A DNA stretch of 64,000 bases from Eucommia ulmoides (GCA_016647705.1 CM028330.1:53618897-53682896), one strand, 5' to 3'; shown: positions 1 through 11,349, counted from the first letter of the stretch. Made by a program: numbers and translations. The notes: generated by a model from the letters alone, not told the origin.

Positions 1-315
1 GGCAGTAAAATAAAACTCGGACAAATTACAGGAAATAAAACACTATTTACTCTAAAATTATTTACAAGTTGGCTGAAAACATTTTTTAGATTTACAGTAA
101 ATTCAAGTTTGAAAAATGTCTACTTCAATCAAATTGACTAGTAGGTTTTCCTTATTACTACGTGGAAATTATTACTTAATTCTGTCGTGTCATTTTCATA
201 GACCAAGTCTTAGCATCAGTTTAAGAGGTTTTTGCACATTGGACATCTAAAGTTTAGGAAAAAGTTTCACTTTGGCCCCTATCTTTTCAATTTAAGTACA
301 TTAAATTTTGAAGTT
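1..315. repeat. End of a broken upstream repeat unit (unit 0): flank that precedes Copia in other units
   Basis: This stretch matches the flank in front of the Copia element of the complete units (about 8555-8883, 23085-23370, 38612-38930), including the run about a Mg-rich-looking AT tract, the phrase GACTAGTGGGTTTTCC-like and the AAGTCTTAGCATCA motif. It then stops matching at about 313-318, where the sequence jumps to the region that normally lies downstream of the small gene. No coding potential was seen. It is the visible end of a fourth tandem unit whose Copia and gene are missing. Confidence 0.75.
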
Positions 316-1180
316 CAAGTAATGTGAGATTCAACACGCCCTCTCACACGCTGGGTAGACTTTACCAAACTACTGCGAACAAATATCAATGGGCCCAAAA
401 TCGATGCGGAAATCTACATGCCCCCTCACGCTCAGGGTAAATTTTGTTAAATCACTGCGACCAGATATCAAGGGGCCTAACATTGATGTGGTATTAAACA
501 CAGCCTTTGACGCTCAAAATGGACTCTAATAAACCATTGCAAATGGATCTCAAGGTCCCAACATTGATGTGGGATTCAACACATCTAACATTAGACAGAA
601 AAAATCTGACTCTAATACCATGTAAGAATTCAATGAAGCCTTACTCTTAAAAGTCGCTAGAAAGATGAGGATTGCCCTAAACTTTAGATATAACTCAAGA
701 TCAGGTAACTAATTTTTTGGATCAATCTACGTTTATATTTTGTGTCTTAATTTTTCTCATAATATTTAGTAATATTTTAGATTTATATTTAAAATATTAA
801 AATTAATTGTTCTTTTAAAATAATTAAGGTTTAATGATCAAATACCTTTCCCTCCTTCCAAATTAGTTTCCTAGAAAACAAAGTGAAAGAGTCAACTTGA
901 CAAGTGATGCTTATCAACTTATAGAGCCACAGGAACAAAAGCATTAAATTTGGAAATAAAATCAATGACCCACCACCACCACCATCTTTCTCAGTATTAA
1001 ATGGTTTACTTGGTCAAGTAATCAATTACCTTCTCTTTCTTTTTTATTTTATTTTTTTCCTTTTTTTTTTGGGGGGGGGGGGGAGGGGGGTGGGGGGGAT
1101 TTTACAATAAATTGTATATGTGTCAACGTACGGGCACCTCAACTGATCACCTTCCCGGGTGATCTTAAAGACACACTCCC
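316..1180. repeat. Gene-downstream block of unit 0 with diverged ~82-bp tandem repeats
   Basis: This matches 16708-17620 and 32138-33060. From 326 to about 605 it contains three to four diverged copies of a unit of roughly 75-85 bp, each with the pattern AACATTGATGTGGGATTCAACAC, then CCTCACGCTCAGG, then AAACCACTGCGAAC. The rest (605-1180) is AT-rich and includes a T/G homopolymer run. No ORF of interest. The same block closes units 1 and 2, but unit 3 ends before it. Confidence 0.7.
1059..1099. repeat. Poly-T / poly-G tract (G-quadruplex-prone)
   Basis: A run of T is followed by about 29 nearly pure G bases broken by single A and T. The homologous tract is long in the next-but-one copy (about 32926-32964) but only a GGGGGAGG remnant in the middle copy (about 17515-17523), so its length is unstable between units. 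Confidence 0.85.
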
Positions 1181-3121
1181 TGTTGATCCTAAGATTTTGA
1201 TGAACAATTAAGTATTGATATTTTGATGGAACTAATGTTTTAATTGAGTGTTTCAGTGATTTAAAATTCCAGTGATGAAGATGACAAATTAAATGGATGT
1301 TAAATGATAAAGTTGAAGATATTGAAGAATTAAGAGTTTGAAGAAATTAGGGAAAACAACCTAGGTAAATTTCAACTCTTAATATCCCATTTAGGAACAC
1401 ACACGGCACAAATTTTTTTATTAATTATATGTGTTTTGATTAAGTGAAATTAGTTACTTCTATGTGATTTGAAAAAAAATAATTTTAAATGACTAAAATG
1501 GAATAAAAGAATATTAGTGGAGCTAATTTAGAAGAGAAAATAGTTTAAGAGGCAATAACATAAAAAGAATAAGCTAAAAAACGAGTTCAGAACAGAGATC
1601 CAGAAAATGGTAATTGACTGATGAGTCGACCGGACAAAGTAGTTGAAAGATCTTGTATCTCTAAGTCGACCGACAGGTCAACCGACCAAGAAAGTTGAAC
1701 TCTCTGAAACTACAAGTCGACCGATAGGTCGACTGGTGAAGGAAAAGCAAACTCTTTGAATCTACAGGTTGATAGACAGGTCGACCGATGCACGCAGCAG
1801 TGATAGCTTGGCTATAACCTAAATTGGGCAGTTGACCGAACGCATTGTTTCATGATATTGTTTTATCCGAGATTATATCCAAAAGTAGCCATTTTTTGTT
1901 AGGATTTGAGAGAGATTTCAGGAAAATTTTCTATATTTAAAATATGGTTCATATATTAATTAAATTCTATTAATATGGTTCATTAAATATTAATGTTTCT
2001 TAATTTAGTACTTGAAATAGATTCTATTCTTATTAATTGAGATTGAGAAATACTTTGAGGGTTTAATTGAGAGATTTGAAAGTTATTATTAAGTGAATTG
2101 AACCTAAATGAAGTCATTATGATATAAGAGGTCTATATGTGCTATTTATTGTCATGACACATATAAACTAGTCGTTAGAAGACTGATTTTATACTTCTTT
2201 AAATAGACCTGCAAATTTCATATATCATTAAGCAATAAACAAGAAAGAAATCATATCATATCATTGTGAGCTTTTATAAGAGTTATCCTTCTGAAATATT
2301 TTGAGTCTTTCTAAGAGACGATCTTAAAGATCAACTACTGTTAATTTTTGCTGCTACCGGATTTAAAGTTATATCGTTTTAATCATTCTTTCTTTGGATT
2401 CCGGGTGAGATCTTTCTAATTATATTCTTTCATTGCATTATTTGATCATTGTTTGGAAATTGATCTTAGAAATTGTTTCTGATTTTTTATGAAAATATTT
2501 TTACAAACAATTTCTTGAATCTGATTACGTGCTCAAATTTGCTATCCATATCTTATTAAAATCAGATTTTTCAATCTCACATTTTTCTATCACTAGACTT
2601 AGGATATTAATTGAATTATTATTTATCTGGGGTGGTAGAAGCTCCGAGTGAGATTTTCCTACTTATCATTTTATATTGGTGAGTAATGTGACGGATTAAA
2701 TATTGTTGGGGGTATTTAATCAAGGATAGTTGGGTTTCAGTCTCTTCCTGTAAAGAGATTGAGGTAGTGATTCTTCTTGGATAGAATTGCGTTGAGAGTG
2801 ATTTTGTAAAGATTCCATCCTTATCTGGGAAAAGGATAGTTGGAGTGTTTTGTGAGATTTTGATTCTTGAGCCTAATGTATAAAAAAAATTAAGTTAGTC
2901 TTTAGCTTGGTGAACCAGGATATATCTTGGTGTGTTGTATTATTAATTTGTTTATTTTTGCTGTTTGTGTGTGCACCTAGTTGATTAATTTATTCCGCTG
3001 TGATATAAAGATAATAATTAATTTAGGATTAAAATTAATTATTTGATTTATTGAATTTTATTTTGATAATTTTTAATTACTCAATTCACTCTCCCTTCTT
3101 GGGTATTCCACTAGGCCAACA
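1181..3121. mobile_element. Solo LTR, about 1.94 kb, present only before unit 1
   Basis: The homologous sites before units 2 and 3 (about 17605 and 33046) run straight through this point. Here 1941 bp are inserted, starting TGTTGATCC and ending GGCCAACA, which gives the TGTTG...CAACA ends of an LTR. No pol-like ORF lies inside, so a solo LTR is the simplest reading. At 1620-1795 it carries three or four spaced copies of a GTCGACCGA-type motif (period about 55-60 bp). The right end read from the minus strand (TGTTGGCCTAGTGGAATACC) is a type common at plant Copia LTR ends. I could not find a convincing target-site duplication. Confidence 0.65.
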
Positions 3122-3137
3122 CCACATTGACCTCGTG

Positions 3138-3376
3138 TGATATGTTTGAGATAGGGAAAACACTCTTCGAGCGAGATTCGGCTCCAATTATAGAGCAGAG
3201 AAGAAGAATCAAGAGAAGAAATTGGAGGAAGAAGAAGAAATGGAGAGAAAAGTTTCAGTGATTACCTTTCTTTCTTCATGATATAGAGAGCTATATATAT
3301 AGCTTCAGATAACAACCATACCAACAAACAAATAGATACCAACCAACAAAATAACAAATCAAAACCAAACCCAACA
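3138..3376 (-). repeat. Gypsy 3' LTR, unit 1
   Basis: This is a direct repeat of 6843-7086. On the minus strand it begins TGTTGGGTTTGG and ends CTCAAACATATCA. It contains a palindromic TATA element (GCTATATATATAGC) and a GA-rich stretch. The 5' edge on the element's strand is uncertain by about 25 bp, because the repeat continues into pol tail on both sides and no polypurine tract abuts the TG. Confidence 0.65.
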
Positions 3377-3408
3377 GAAAAATAATCAAAGCTTCTATTG
3401 TCCCTTCC

Positions 3409-5200
3409 TCACGCAGTGTAATCCTTCAGCCAAGTAGGGGGCTTCCTGATTCGCATTGGATTCTTCGTAGCCTCAGCTGATTTTGCTTCTTCTTCTGGTT
3501 CTTCCAAGGATTGCTCCAAAGGGATAGGCAATGATATATCATGCCCCCGGTCTTGAAAAACCACATTCCCTTCAAGGTACAGATCATGATAAATCTTGCA
3601 AAACTCCACGAAATCTTCCCATATAGCATTTTAAGGAGCACTGTCCGTCCACCGCACCAGAATTTGATGAACTTTTTTTCCCTGACGAAGAATTATCTGA
3701 ACGGCACAAACTACACCTAGTAAAGACAAAGGTCGATTTATCATGCTTTCCTGAGGTAGTGGGTGAGCTCCATCGGGAACTGGTCCACGAAATGGTATGA
3801 GGGCAGAGATGTGAAAACCAAATGGATCTTGTACCCGCTAGGCAGAGCTAAACGATAAGCGACGACACTAATTCGTTTAAGCACCTGGAAAGGCCCATAA
3901 TATCGCTTTGCCAACTTTGAAAATGGTCGATGAGCGACGGGTGACGGTGATCTATCAATACGGCTGAAGACGAACGAGAATTATATATCCAACTGCGAGT
4001 TGTAGGTCACGACGATGCACATTAGCCTTTTGCGACATGCGATATTGAGTTTGGCGCAAATTCTCCTTTAGGGATCGAAGCAAAGCATCTTGCTCCAAAA
4101 GTGACTCGTCGAGTGCTTGGATTGAAGTAGAGCCTTGAGTATAAGCTGGAATGGTCGGTGGAAAACGCCCGAATAATGCTTGAAAATGAGACATTTTAAG
4201 TCCACTGTGATAACTAGAATTATAACAAAATTCAGCCCATCCCAAAAAGGAGAACCAAGAGTGTGGCTTCTCATGAGTAAAAGCACGTAAGTATTGCTCC
4301 AATCCGCAGTTCACGACTTCCGACTGACCATCCGTTTGAGGATGGTATGCAGTACTATGACGTAAAGACGTCCTACTGAGGTGAAAGAGTGCTTTCCAAA
4401 AATTACTCATAAAAATGGGATCACGATCCGAAATAATCGAACTAGGAAAACCATGGAGCTTGACCATAATGTCCACGAAAACCTCTACAGATTTGGTGGC
4501 TGTAAACTTTGTTGGCAAACACCGAAATGCGCCGATTTAGTGAGACAATCAACTACCACCATGATGACCATAAAACTCCGAGAGGGCGAAAGACCGATAA
4601 TGAAATCCATGGTAACTTCATCCCAAACCAATGATGGAATAAGAAGAAGTTGGAGTAACCCGGCTGGCGCTTGGGTTGAATACTTAATTTGTCGACAAAT
4701 TAAGCATGCTGACACAGAGTTTTCCACATCTGTCCGCATTTTAGGCCAATAGAAAACGAATGCCAATTGGACCAAGGTGCATTAAACTCCTCCATGACCT
4801 GCCAATGGTATAGCATGGAATTCGTGCAACAGTAGGGGTTTCAAAGAGAAGTTAGGACTGATGTAATAACGGTGTTGAAAAAACAACAAACCATCATGAA
4901 AGACAAAATCCGAAGAGAGTGAACCCGCCCGAAATTGTTGAAGAAGTACAACCAAGTCAGGAAGTGTAGAATTTTCCTGACGAAGAGTGTCCAAACAATC
5001 CAAGGAAATGTGGTTGGAAAATTGAAGGCACAACGGTGTGAAAAACGTCGGTTGTTCCATTTCCTCTTCATGAATCTGAAACAAGGCATTCACAGCTTTA
5101 TTAGTACATCCCGACTTGTATTCAATCTGAAAATAGTAGCCCAAAAGCTTACAAATATAGACCTGTTGGTCTGGAGTGTGCACCACCTGCTGCAATAAGT
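3409..5200 (-). pseudogene. Gypsy pol remnant: RNase H C-part, integrase, chromodomain-like tail (unit 1)
   Basis: In reading order: RNase H end (HTPDQQVYICKLLGYYF at about 5160), the HHCC zinc region (HEFHAIPLAGHGG, then CLICRQIK), the integrase core with TMDFIIGL, IISDRDPIF and STAYHPQTDGQSEVVN carrying the D, D and E positions, and the GLKMSHFQALFGR region. A tail follows with a WTDSAP...WEDFVEFCKIYPD chromodomain-like stretch and an acidic PLEQSLEEPEEEAKSAEATK end. The frame shifts near 4485-4518 inside the integrase, and several stops lie between 3610 and 3954. One TAA in the tail (about 3632) is shared with units 2 and 3. In life it would integrate element cDNA; this copy cannot encode it. 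Confidence 0.85.
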
Positions 5201-5367
5201 CTTTGATGCTTTTGTGATCCGTGCAGATAACAAAAAAATCGGCCTAACAAGTATTGGCGCCATTTGTGTACAGTCTCGGCGATGGCGTGAAGTTCCTTGA
5301 GATACGTCGACGAAACCTGTAAACGTGGCCCTAACTTCTTGCTGAAGTAAGAAATGGGATGACCAGC

Positions 5368-6654
5368 CTACATAAGTATGACGCCGATACCCACATTAGG
5401 TACGTCGGTTTTAATCATGAAGGTCTCATTAAAATCGGGTATTTGCAAAACCGGAGCCTCGACCATTGCACGTTTCAAAGTATCAAAAGCCTCGACAGAC
5501 GCCGTCGTCCACGTAAATGCATCTTTGCGTAATAAATCTATGAGTAGTGTCGCAATCGTAGCAAAGCCCCGAATGAAGTGCCGATAATAATCGATGAGGC
5601 CAAGAAAACCATGGAGTTGCTTCAAAGTGCACGGGATCGGCCATTTCACCATGGCATAGAGTTTTTGAGGGTTTTCACGTTTTTCCCATAGCTCAACTGA
5701 AGTGAGGCATCGAATGGGAAAAGTTCGGGTAGGAACCGTGGGTGGTGGTTGATGTGGTACCACTGCTGTGGAAGGTAGGGTCAGAGTTGGAGCCCCTTTT
5801 GGATATGGTGCTGTAGGGGAAGCAGTCCCCGTGATCGGTTTAGTCAATCCCGTAGACGAAGGGCTAAGGGTAGGGGACTGATTCTATTTATGCCAAGGTC
5901 GAGCATTTTGCTTAGCCTCTTCATATCAAGCTTCATGAGTGCGTGCTAAGGCAAACGCCTCCATCATCGTGGATGGGCGTGAAAAAAACAGCTTACAATG
6001 AATATCCGATTTTAGACCCGTAATAAAAAAACTAATTAACAATGGCTCAGAAATTCCAGTTACTTTATTCATCAAATTCTCAAACGCTTATTAAAATTAT
6101 GCCACAATAGAAGTTTGAGTGAGCTTAGATAGATTACCTTGGTGGTCTTCATAAGTTGAAGCCCCAAAGCGATGCTTGAGACTGACCAGGAATTCCTTCC
6201 AAGAAGACGACAAAGTATTTGCCTTTATCCATTGATACCAAGCAGTTGCCCGGTTTTCCATATGAAACGAAACAATCTGCAAATGAAGCGGCTCTGGTGT
6301 GCCATGCAAATTAAAGAATTCCTCGATGCGAAAAACCCAACAGTTTGGATTCGAACCATCAAACTTCGGAACCTCCATTTTCATGGAGCATAGAACAGTG
6401 CAGAGCTCGGTACCTCCAGCAAATACATCCGTAGATTGAGACGCTGCTGGTGGTGGACCCAAAAGACTTGTCGACGGACCCGAAGAGCCACGAAATTGTG
6501 ATCGTATCTCCTCCAAGCAAGCATTAACAAGGGACATATACTGCTGCAGCGTTTGGTGAAGCATAATTGATTGCTTCTCAAACTAATACTGGTGCGAGAG
6601 TTTATGTTCCACGAATTGAGATTGGAACAGTACAATGACATCGAAATCAGCCAT
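5368..6654 (-). pseudogene. Gypsy gag fused by deletion to the RT/RNase H connection (unit 1)
   Basis: The gag start is chosen at 6654 (MADFDVIVLFQSQF), conserved in all three units. The gag core follows with MKMEVPKFDGSNPNCWVFRI, the WYQWIK stretch and LKHRFGASTYEDHQG. After a proline-rich linker (PHQPPPTVPTRTFPIRCLTS) the reading goes directly from EKRE to NPQKLYAMVKWPIP and GFLGLIDYYRHFIRGF, which is the end of RT. The zinc knuckle, the aspartic protease and the RT YxDD core are absent. The junction is near 5672. The same junction occurs in units 2 and 3, so the element was defective before the array formed. Stops lie at about 5850-6096 and 6565-6600. Confidence 0.85.
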
Positions 6655-6842
6655 GGATAGAAGCAATGAAAGCAGATAGTCTCCCGAACTAGACAATGGA
6701 TAAAGAACCTCAACCAAGATTGTGTCACTAATCAGTTGAAAGTATCGCTACTCCAAATTGCAGCGAAACAGAGAAACAAACGGAAATTAGGGCTTACGAA
6801 ATTGCAGAATCAAAGAAAAAAAGAGTTAATGAAAGCACCAAT

Positions 6843-7086
6843 TGATACGTTTGAGATAGGGAAAACACTATTCAAGCGAGTGTCAACTCCAATTATAGAG
6901 AAGATAAGAGAAGAAGAATCGAGAGAAGAAATTAAAGGAAGAAGAAGAATTGGAGAGAAAAGTTTCACTGATCGCCTTCCTTTCTTTATGATATAGAGAG
7001 CCATATATATAGCTTCAGATAACAACCATACCAACAAACAAACAAATACCAACCAACAAAATAACAAATAAAAAACAAACCCAACA
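6843..7086 (-). repeat. Gypsy 5' LTR, unit 1
   Basis: This is the partner of 3138-3376, with the same TATA palindrome and GAGAAGAAATT-rich block. Directly inside it on the minus strand is ATTGGTGCTTTCATT, positioned like a primer binding site; I did not identify the tRNA. Confidence 0.65.
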
Positions 7087-7505
7087 AAAAAAAGAATCGA
7101 AGCTTTTACTGCCCCTTACTCACATAGTGTAATCTTTCAGCCAAGTGGGGGGCTTCTCGATTTGCTTTAGATTCTTCGTAGCCTCAGCTGATTTTGCTTC
7201 TTCTTCTGGTTCTTCCAAGGCTTGCTCCGAGTGGATAGACAATGATGTATCATTCCCCCGATCTTAAAAAACCACATTGTCCTCAAGGCGCAGATCAGGA
7301 TAAATCTTGCAAAACTTCACGAAATCTTCCCACGTAGCATTTTCAAGAGCACTATCCGTCCACTGCACCAGAATTTGAAGAACTTCTTTTCCTTGACGAA
7401 GAATTGTCTAAACAGCACAAACTATAGCTGGTAAAGACAAATGTCAGTTTATCATACTCTCCTAAGGTAGTGGGTGGGCTCCATCGGGAACTTGTCCTCG
7501 AAATG
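7087..7505 (-). pseudogene. Stray Gypsy chromodomain-tail fragment outside the 5' LTR (unit 1)
   Basis: This is a second copy of the pol 3' end (compare 3377-3794). It encodes a decayed chromodomain-like region and the acidic SAEATKN tail, lying upstream of the 5' LTR. Unlike the inner copy it keeps a Glu codon where 3409-3830 has TAA. It ends abruptly at CGAAATG (7499-7505), where AT-rich DNA begins; units 2 and 3 break at the same base. Confidence 0.75.
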
Positions 7506-8131
7506 ATTTATTTTTTTAATAAATAAAATAATAATTATAATTATTTTATAAAATTAAAATATTTAAAAAAATATATATAATTAATATAGTAATTGAAAAA
7601 AATGAGATTTTTTTATTTAACGCAATTTAATAAAAATGTTTTGAAATTAAAAAAAAAAAAAAAAAAGTATTGGGTCAGTTTGAAGGGTCCACCAAATTTT
7701 ATGGCCCTAAGCAACCGCTTTCGTGGTCCTGCCCAAGGTCAATATCTATACATCATCTCCTTTTAGTTATTACTAGAGAAAAAAACACATTTCATTTCTC
7801 TTCAAATTTTTTTGCACTTCCGAAATTTTGAAAAAAATTCTCTATGCTTTAAAACTCTGAAATATCCAAATTATATCAACATAATCTAAATCGGTAACTT
7901 CCTCCGTCATTAGTTACGTGCCAAATATGAAATCGCCATCCATGTGGATAAATTCCGTTATAAAAAAAAAAAAAAAAAAAAAAAGCCTAAAAGATTGACT
8001 TGATACGATTTCAATAGTTTAGAAATTAATGTGTTCAAATTGAAAGGACACAGTAAAATTTTTCTGATTAAAAGTGCAAAGTGAAAAAACCCATTTAATG
8101 AAAAATTAATTGTTGCACTTTTTGCAAAATC
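7506..8131. other. AT-rich spacer
   Basis: No gene is seen. The stretch starts with alternating A/T tracts and poly-A runs (7645-7667, 7963-7984), followed by moderately complex non-coding sequence with CACGTG-like and CATGTGGATAAA motifs. It is conserved in the other units (21989-22605, 37366-38006). In unit 3 its beginning has expanded into an (AT)n microsatellite. Confidence 0.7.
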
Positions 8132-8552
8132 TGTTGGGATTTTATTCCCTATAGATTTAAATCTATAACACCTTAATCAACATGTCAAATCACTCAAAGT
8201 TTTAATGTACACGTAAATTACGTAGTTAGATTTATTACGATCAATTGACTTCTGATGCGGAGTCCTGTGACAATCGATCACGAGAAGAACACGGATCGAA
8301 CAGGTACGTGGTCTTCCTCAACCAAATCTCCGAAATTTCTCAATGGGATTTGTGATTCACTTCTAAAAAAGGAGAAGTGAACCGTCAAGACGATTTAGTA
8401 TTATTGGGGACCATAACCCTAGCATTACCAATTTATATGGTGTGATTAGAGTTTCTATAATTTTTTAATTTTAACCTATTAAATTTAAATAGTAAATATA
8501 ATTGTGTTAATAATATGTTGTCCAAAAGTAAATTAAGAAATATCACAGGCTG
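8132..8552. mobile_element. Solo LTR (Copia-like), truncated copy in unit 1
   Basis: It begins TGTTGGGATTTTATTCC, like the complete version at 38007-38580 in unit 3. This copy lacks an internal piece around 8455 (the ATCACTCCAACAG to CCCAAATTAATT section) and its right end is deleted, so only the left TG end is intact. Confidence 0.6.
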
Positions 8553-9264
8553 TAAAATAAAACTCAAATTATAAGAAATAAAAACCTATTTACTATAAAA
8601 TTATTTACAAGTCGGCGGAAAACATTTTTTAGAAATTTGAAAAAATGTTTACTTCAATCACATTGACTAGTGGGTTATCCTTATCACTACGTGGAAATTA
8701 TTTGCTATCAAAGCCAAAAAATAAAAATAAAAACGTGTCTGGTTTACTTAATTAAGTCGTGTCATTTTCATAGACCAAGTCTTAGCATCAATTTAAGAGG
8801 TTTTTGCACATTGGAAATCTGAAGATTAGGAGAAAATCCCACTTTAGTCTTTATCCTTTCAATTTCAATACATTAAATTTTAAAATATCTAAATTGTATC
8901 AAATAAATTCAAATTGTTAACACCATTATTATTTTTAACAAAAAAACTCTCACGTGAGCACGTATTCACGTGCATAATTAAAAATAGATGAACTAAAGTG
9001 ATAATTAAATAAAATATAAGAAGTAAAAGACAATTTACCCTTAGATATATACATAATTAACCTTAGATCAAAGATATAGTAGCATTTGGTTAGTGATTAT
9101 GTTTATACTTTCAAAATACTGAGATGTGATGGAATAAAATGAGAATTCTATTTTTGTTTTAAAATATTCCAAAAATATAAACATGTTCAGTAATTTTCAT
9201 GAAATTATTTCTTTTAATTTATGAGAACAGAAACAAAAAATACATTTGATTGCAACATTTATTC
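8553..9264. other. Pre-Copia flank and left arm of a MITE-like element
   Basis: No gene is seen. The left part matches window positions 1-315. From about 9085 (TTTGGTTAGTGATTATG) to 9264 the sequence resembles the left arm of the MITE-like element found behind each gene (15251, 30627, 45605): the GAATTCTATTTTTGT, AATTTATGAGAACA and GGTTGCAACATTT-type blocks come in the same order. The Copia then interrupts it at TATTC. Confidence 0.6.
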
Positions 9265-9424
9265 TGTTAAGATAATTGAAAAGTGAGAAACATGAACGAT
9301 ATATTGAATAATATGAGAAAAGATATAAAAAATATAACGTTATACATAAATATTTATAGGGGAAGTGGGGGTTAGGGTTTTGCCATAATGAGCCAAATGG
9401 GTAAAGCTCATTATTACATTAATA
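9265..9424 (-). repeat. Copia 3' LTR, unit 1
   Basis: 160 bp, ends TGTTAAG...TTAATA on the plus strand (the last bases are mutated from TTAACA). It contains the motif TATTTATAGG, probably the TATA region on the element's other strand, and is paired with 13660-13819. Confidence 0.9.
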
Positions 9425-9437
9425 TCCCCCCTCAAAC

Positions 9438-11349
9438 TCAAGGCGGTAAGTGGGAGGTGAACTTGAATTTGAAAACCAGAGCGTAAAAGCATCCGAGTGG
9501 ATAAACCTTAGTGAAAATGTCTGTTGTTTGATCGACTGAATTAACGAATTGGAGACGAACCATATTATAGAGAATGTGATAACGGATGAAGTGACAATCA
9601 GTCTTGATGTGTTTTGTAAGTTCATGGAATAACTCATTGTGAGCAATCTGAATAGCACTCATGTTGTCACAGAGCAAGGTAGTGACAGCAGGAAAATGAA
9701 TGCTCATGTCAGCGAGTAGCCATCGAAACCAGAGAAATTTTTGAGTTGCATTAGCCATGGCACGATATTTAGCTTCAGTATTAAAGCGAGCAACCACAAT
9801 TTGTTTCTTACTACGCCAGGAAATAAGATAATTAGCCAAAAAGAAACAGTAACCAGTGGTTGAACGTCTGTCGGTGGGGTCTCCGGCCCAATCGGCATCA
9901 GAATAAGTTTGTAAGACAAGAGCAAATTGAGCTGAGAAATGAAGCTCATGAAATAAAGTACCTTTGATATACCAAAGAATGCGAAGAACAACCAAGTAAT
10001 GGGTGATCCGGGGAGCGGACAAGAACTGATTGACCTAATGAACGACATAGGCAATATCAAGGCGAGTGACAGTAAGATATACAAGACTTCTAACCAATTG
10101 GCGATATAGAATGACATCCTAAAGAGGTGAACCATCGAGTGAGGTTAGTCTGACGTTCGGCTAGAGAAGAATAGTGGCAGTGGTTGAGTCAATGATCCTA
10201 GTCTTGAAAAAGAGATTTGAAGCAATACTTGGCCTAAGCGATAAAATATCCATCAGAACCAGATGAGACTTCAAAGCCAAGAAAATAGGTGAGCACGCCA
10301 AGATCTTTCATCTCGGATTGGCCACTGAGGAACTTTTTGAGTTCAGAAATACCACAAAGATCATCTCCAGTAATAACCATATCATCCACATACAGTAAAA
10401 GAAGGATAATACCGTTGGCAGTATGATGAATAAACAGAACTGAATCATGAGCACTAGATGTGAACCCAAACTGATGAATAGTAGTACTGAATTTGGCAAA
10501 CCAGGCACATGAAGCTTGTTTCAAACCATATAGAGCACGACGAAGACGACAAATTTTATTTCGAATGGCAGCCAGTTCGGGAGGGGTATGCATATATACT
10601 CCCTTAAAAAGATCGCCATTAAGAAATGCATTTTTTACATCCATTTAAAAGAGAGTCCATTTTTCAATGGCGGGGACGACAAGAAGTGTACGGACAGATG
10701 TTAGTCTCGCCACTAGAGCAAATGTCTATTCATAGTCAATATCATATTCCTGAGCAAATTCCTTGGCAACAAGTCGGGTTTTATATCGTTCAACAGAATC
10801 ATCAAAAAGTGTCTTGATCTCAAACATCCATTTGCACCCAATAGGAGTTTTTTCTAGGAGGCAGTCAACAATATCCCAAGTATGAGTTTTGGCGAGGGCC
10901 TGAAGTTCTTCATCCATTACTTTCTGCAAAAGAGAATTAATACTAGCCTCCTTATAGGATTGAGGCTCATGCAGGTGAAGTATAGTGGAAAAATAATGAA
11001 AATCAGAAAGGTAATGTGGAGGATGAGTTACCCTGGTAGAACGATGGGGGTGATTTGGGGCGTGGGTCTCAAAGGAAGGCAATACAGGATCGTCGACCAC
11101 AGGAAAAGTCTTAGGCATAGTCACTAGAGTTGGAAGGGTGAGATCAGTTGGTGGTTTTGGAGTAGGTTCAGCTAGTGGTTCTAGGGTGGACTCAGCATAA
11201 GAGGCAGGACTGGGCTCAACTAGTGGTGCTGGAGTGGACTCAATAGTACTTGGAACTGTATCCTCTGGAAATAACTCAATTGATAGATCAGTAAAGAATT
11301 TGGAGTTAGTGAGGGTTGACATGTCAAATGACCGTAAGGAAGAAAACAT
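9438..11349 (-). pseudogene. Copia RT and RNase H remnant, unit 1
   Basis: Reading order: a Pro/Ser/Thr-rich linker, EELQALAKTHTWDIV, KWMFEIKTLFDDSVERYKTR, MDVKNAFLNGDL, YGLKQASCAWFAKF, the RT catalytic LLYVDDMVITGDD, then RNase H with [20 protein letters not shown] and the LLCDNMSAIQIAHN end. The YVDD motif and the RNase H Asp are kept. Frames break near 10022-10234 and 10644-10726 with several stops, so no full RT is encoded. It would have copied element RNA into cDNA. Confidence 0.9.

Larger units (their letters stand above)
3138..7505 (-). mobile_element. Decayed composite Ty3/Gypsy element with internal deletion (unit 1)
   Basis: Read on the minus strand the order is: stray copy of a pol 3' tail (7505-7087), LTR (7086-6843), primer-site-like ATTGGTGCTTTCATT just inside it, gag, a deletion of zinc knuckle, protease and most of RT, the RT/RNase H connection, RNase H, integrase, chromodomain-type tail, and the second LTR (3376-3138). 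The pol tail outside the upstream LTR means a neighbouring element once shared this LTR, as in an LTR-LTR tandem, and was then cut off at 7505. Homologous composites lie at 17622-21988 and 33063-37365. Confidence 0.85.

Noticed and set aside
4381-4752. Plus-strand ORFs opposite the Gypsy integrase (also 18858-19197 and 34330-34574)
   Set aside because: They are antisense to a clearly recognised integrase, and their residues are only the reverse-frame shadow of it.
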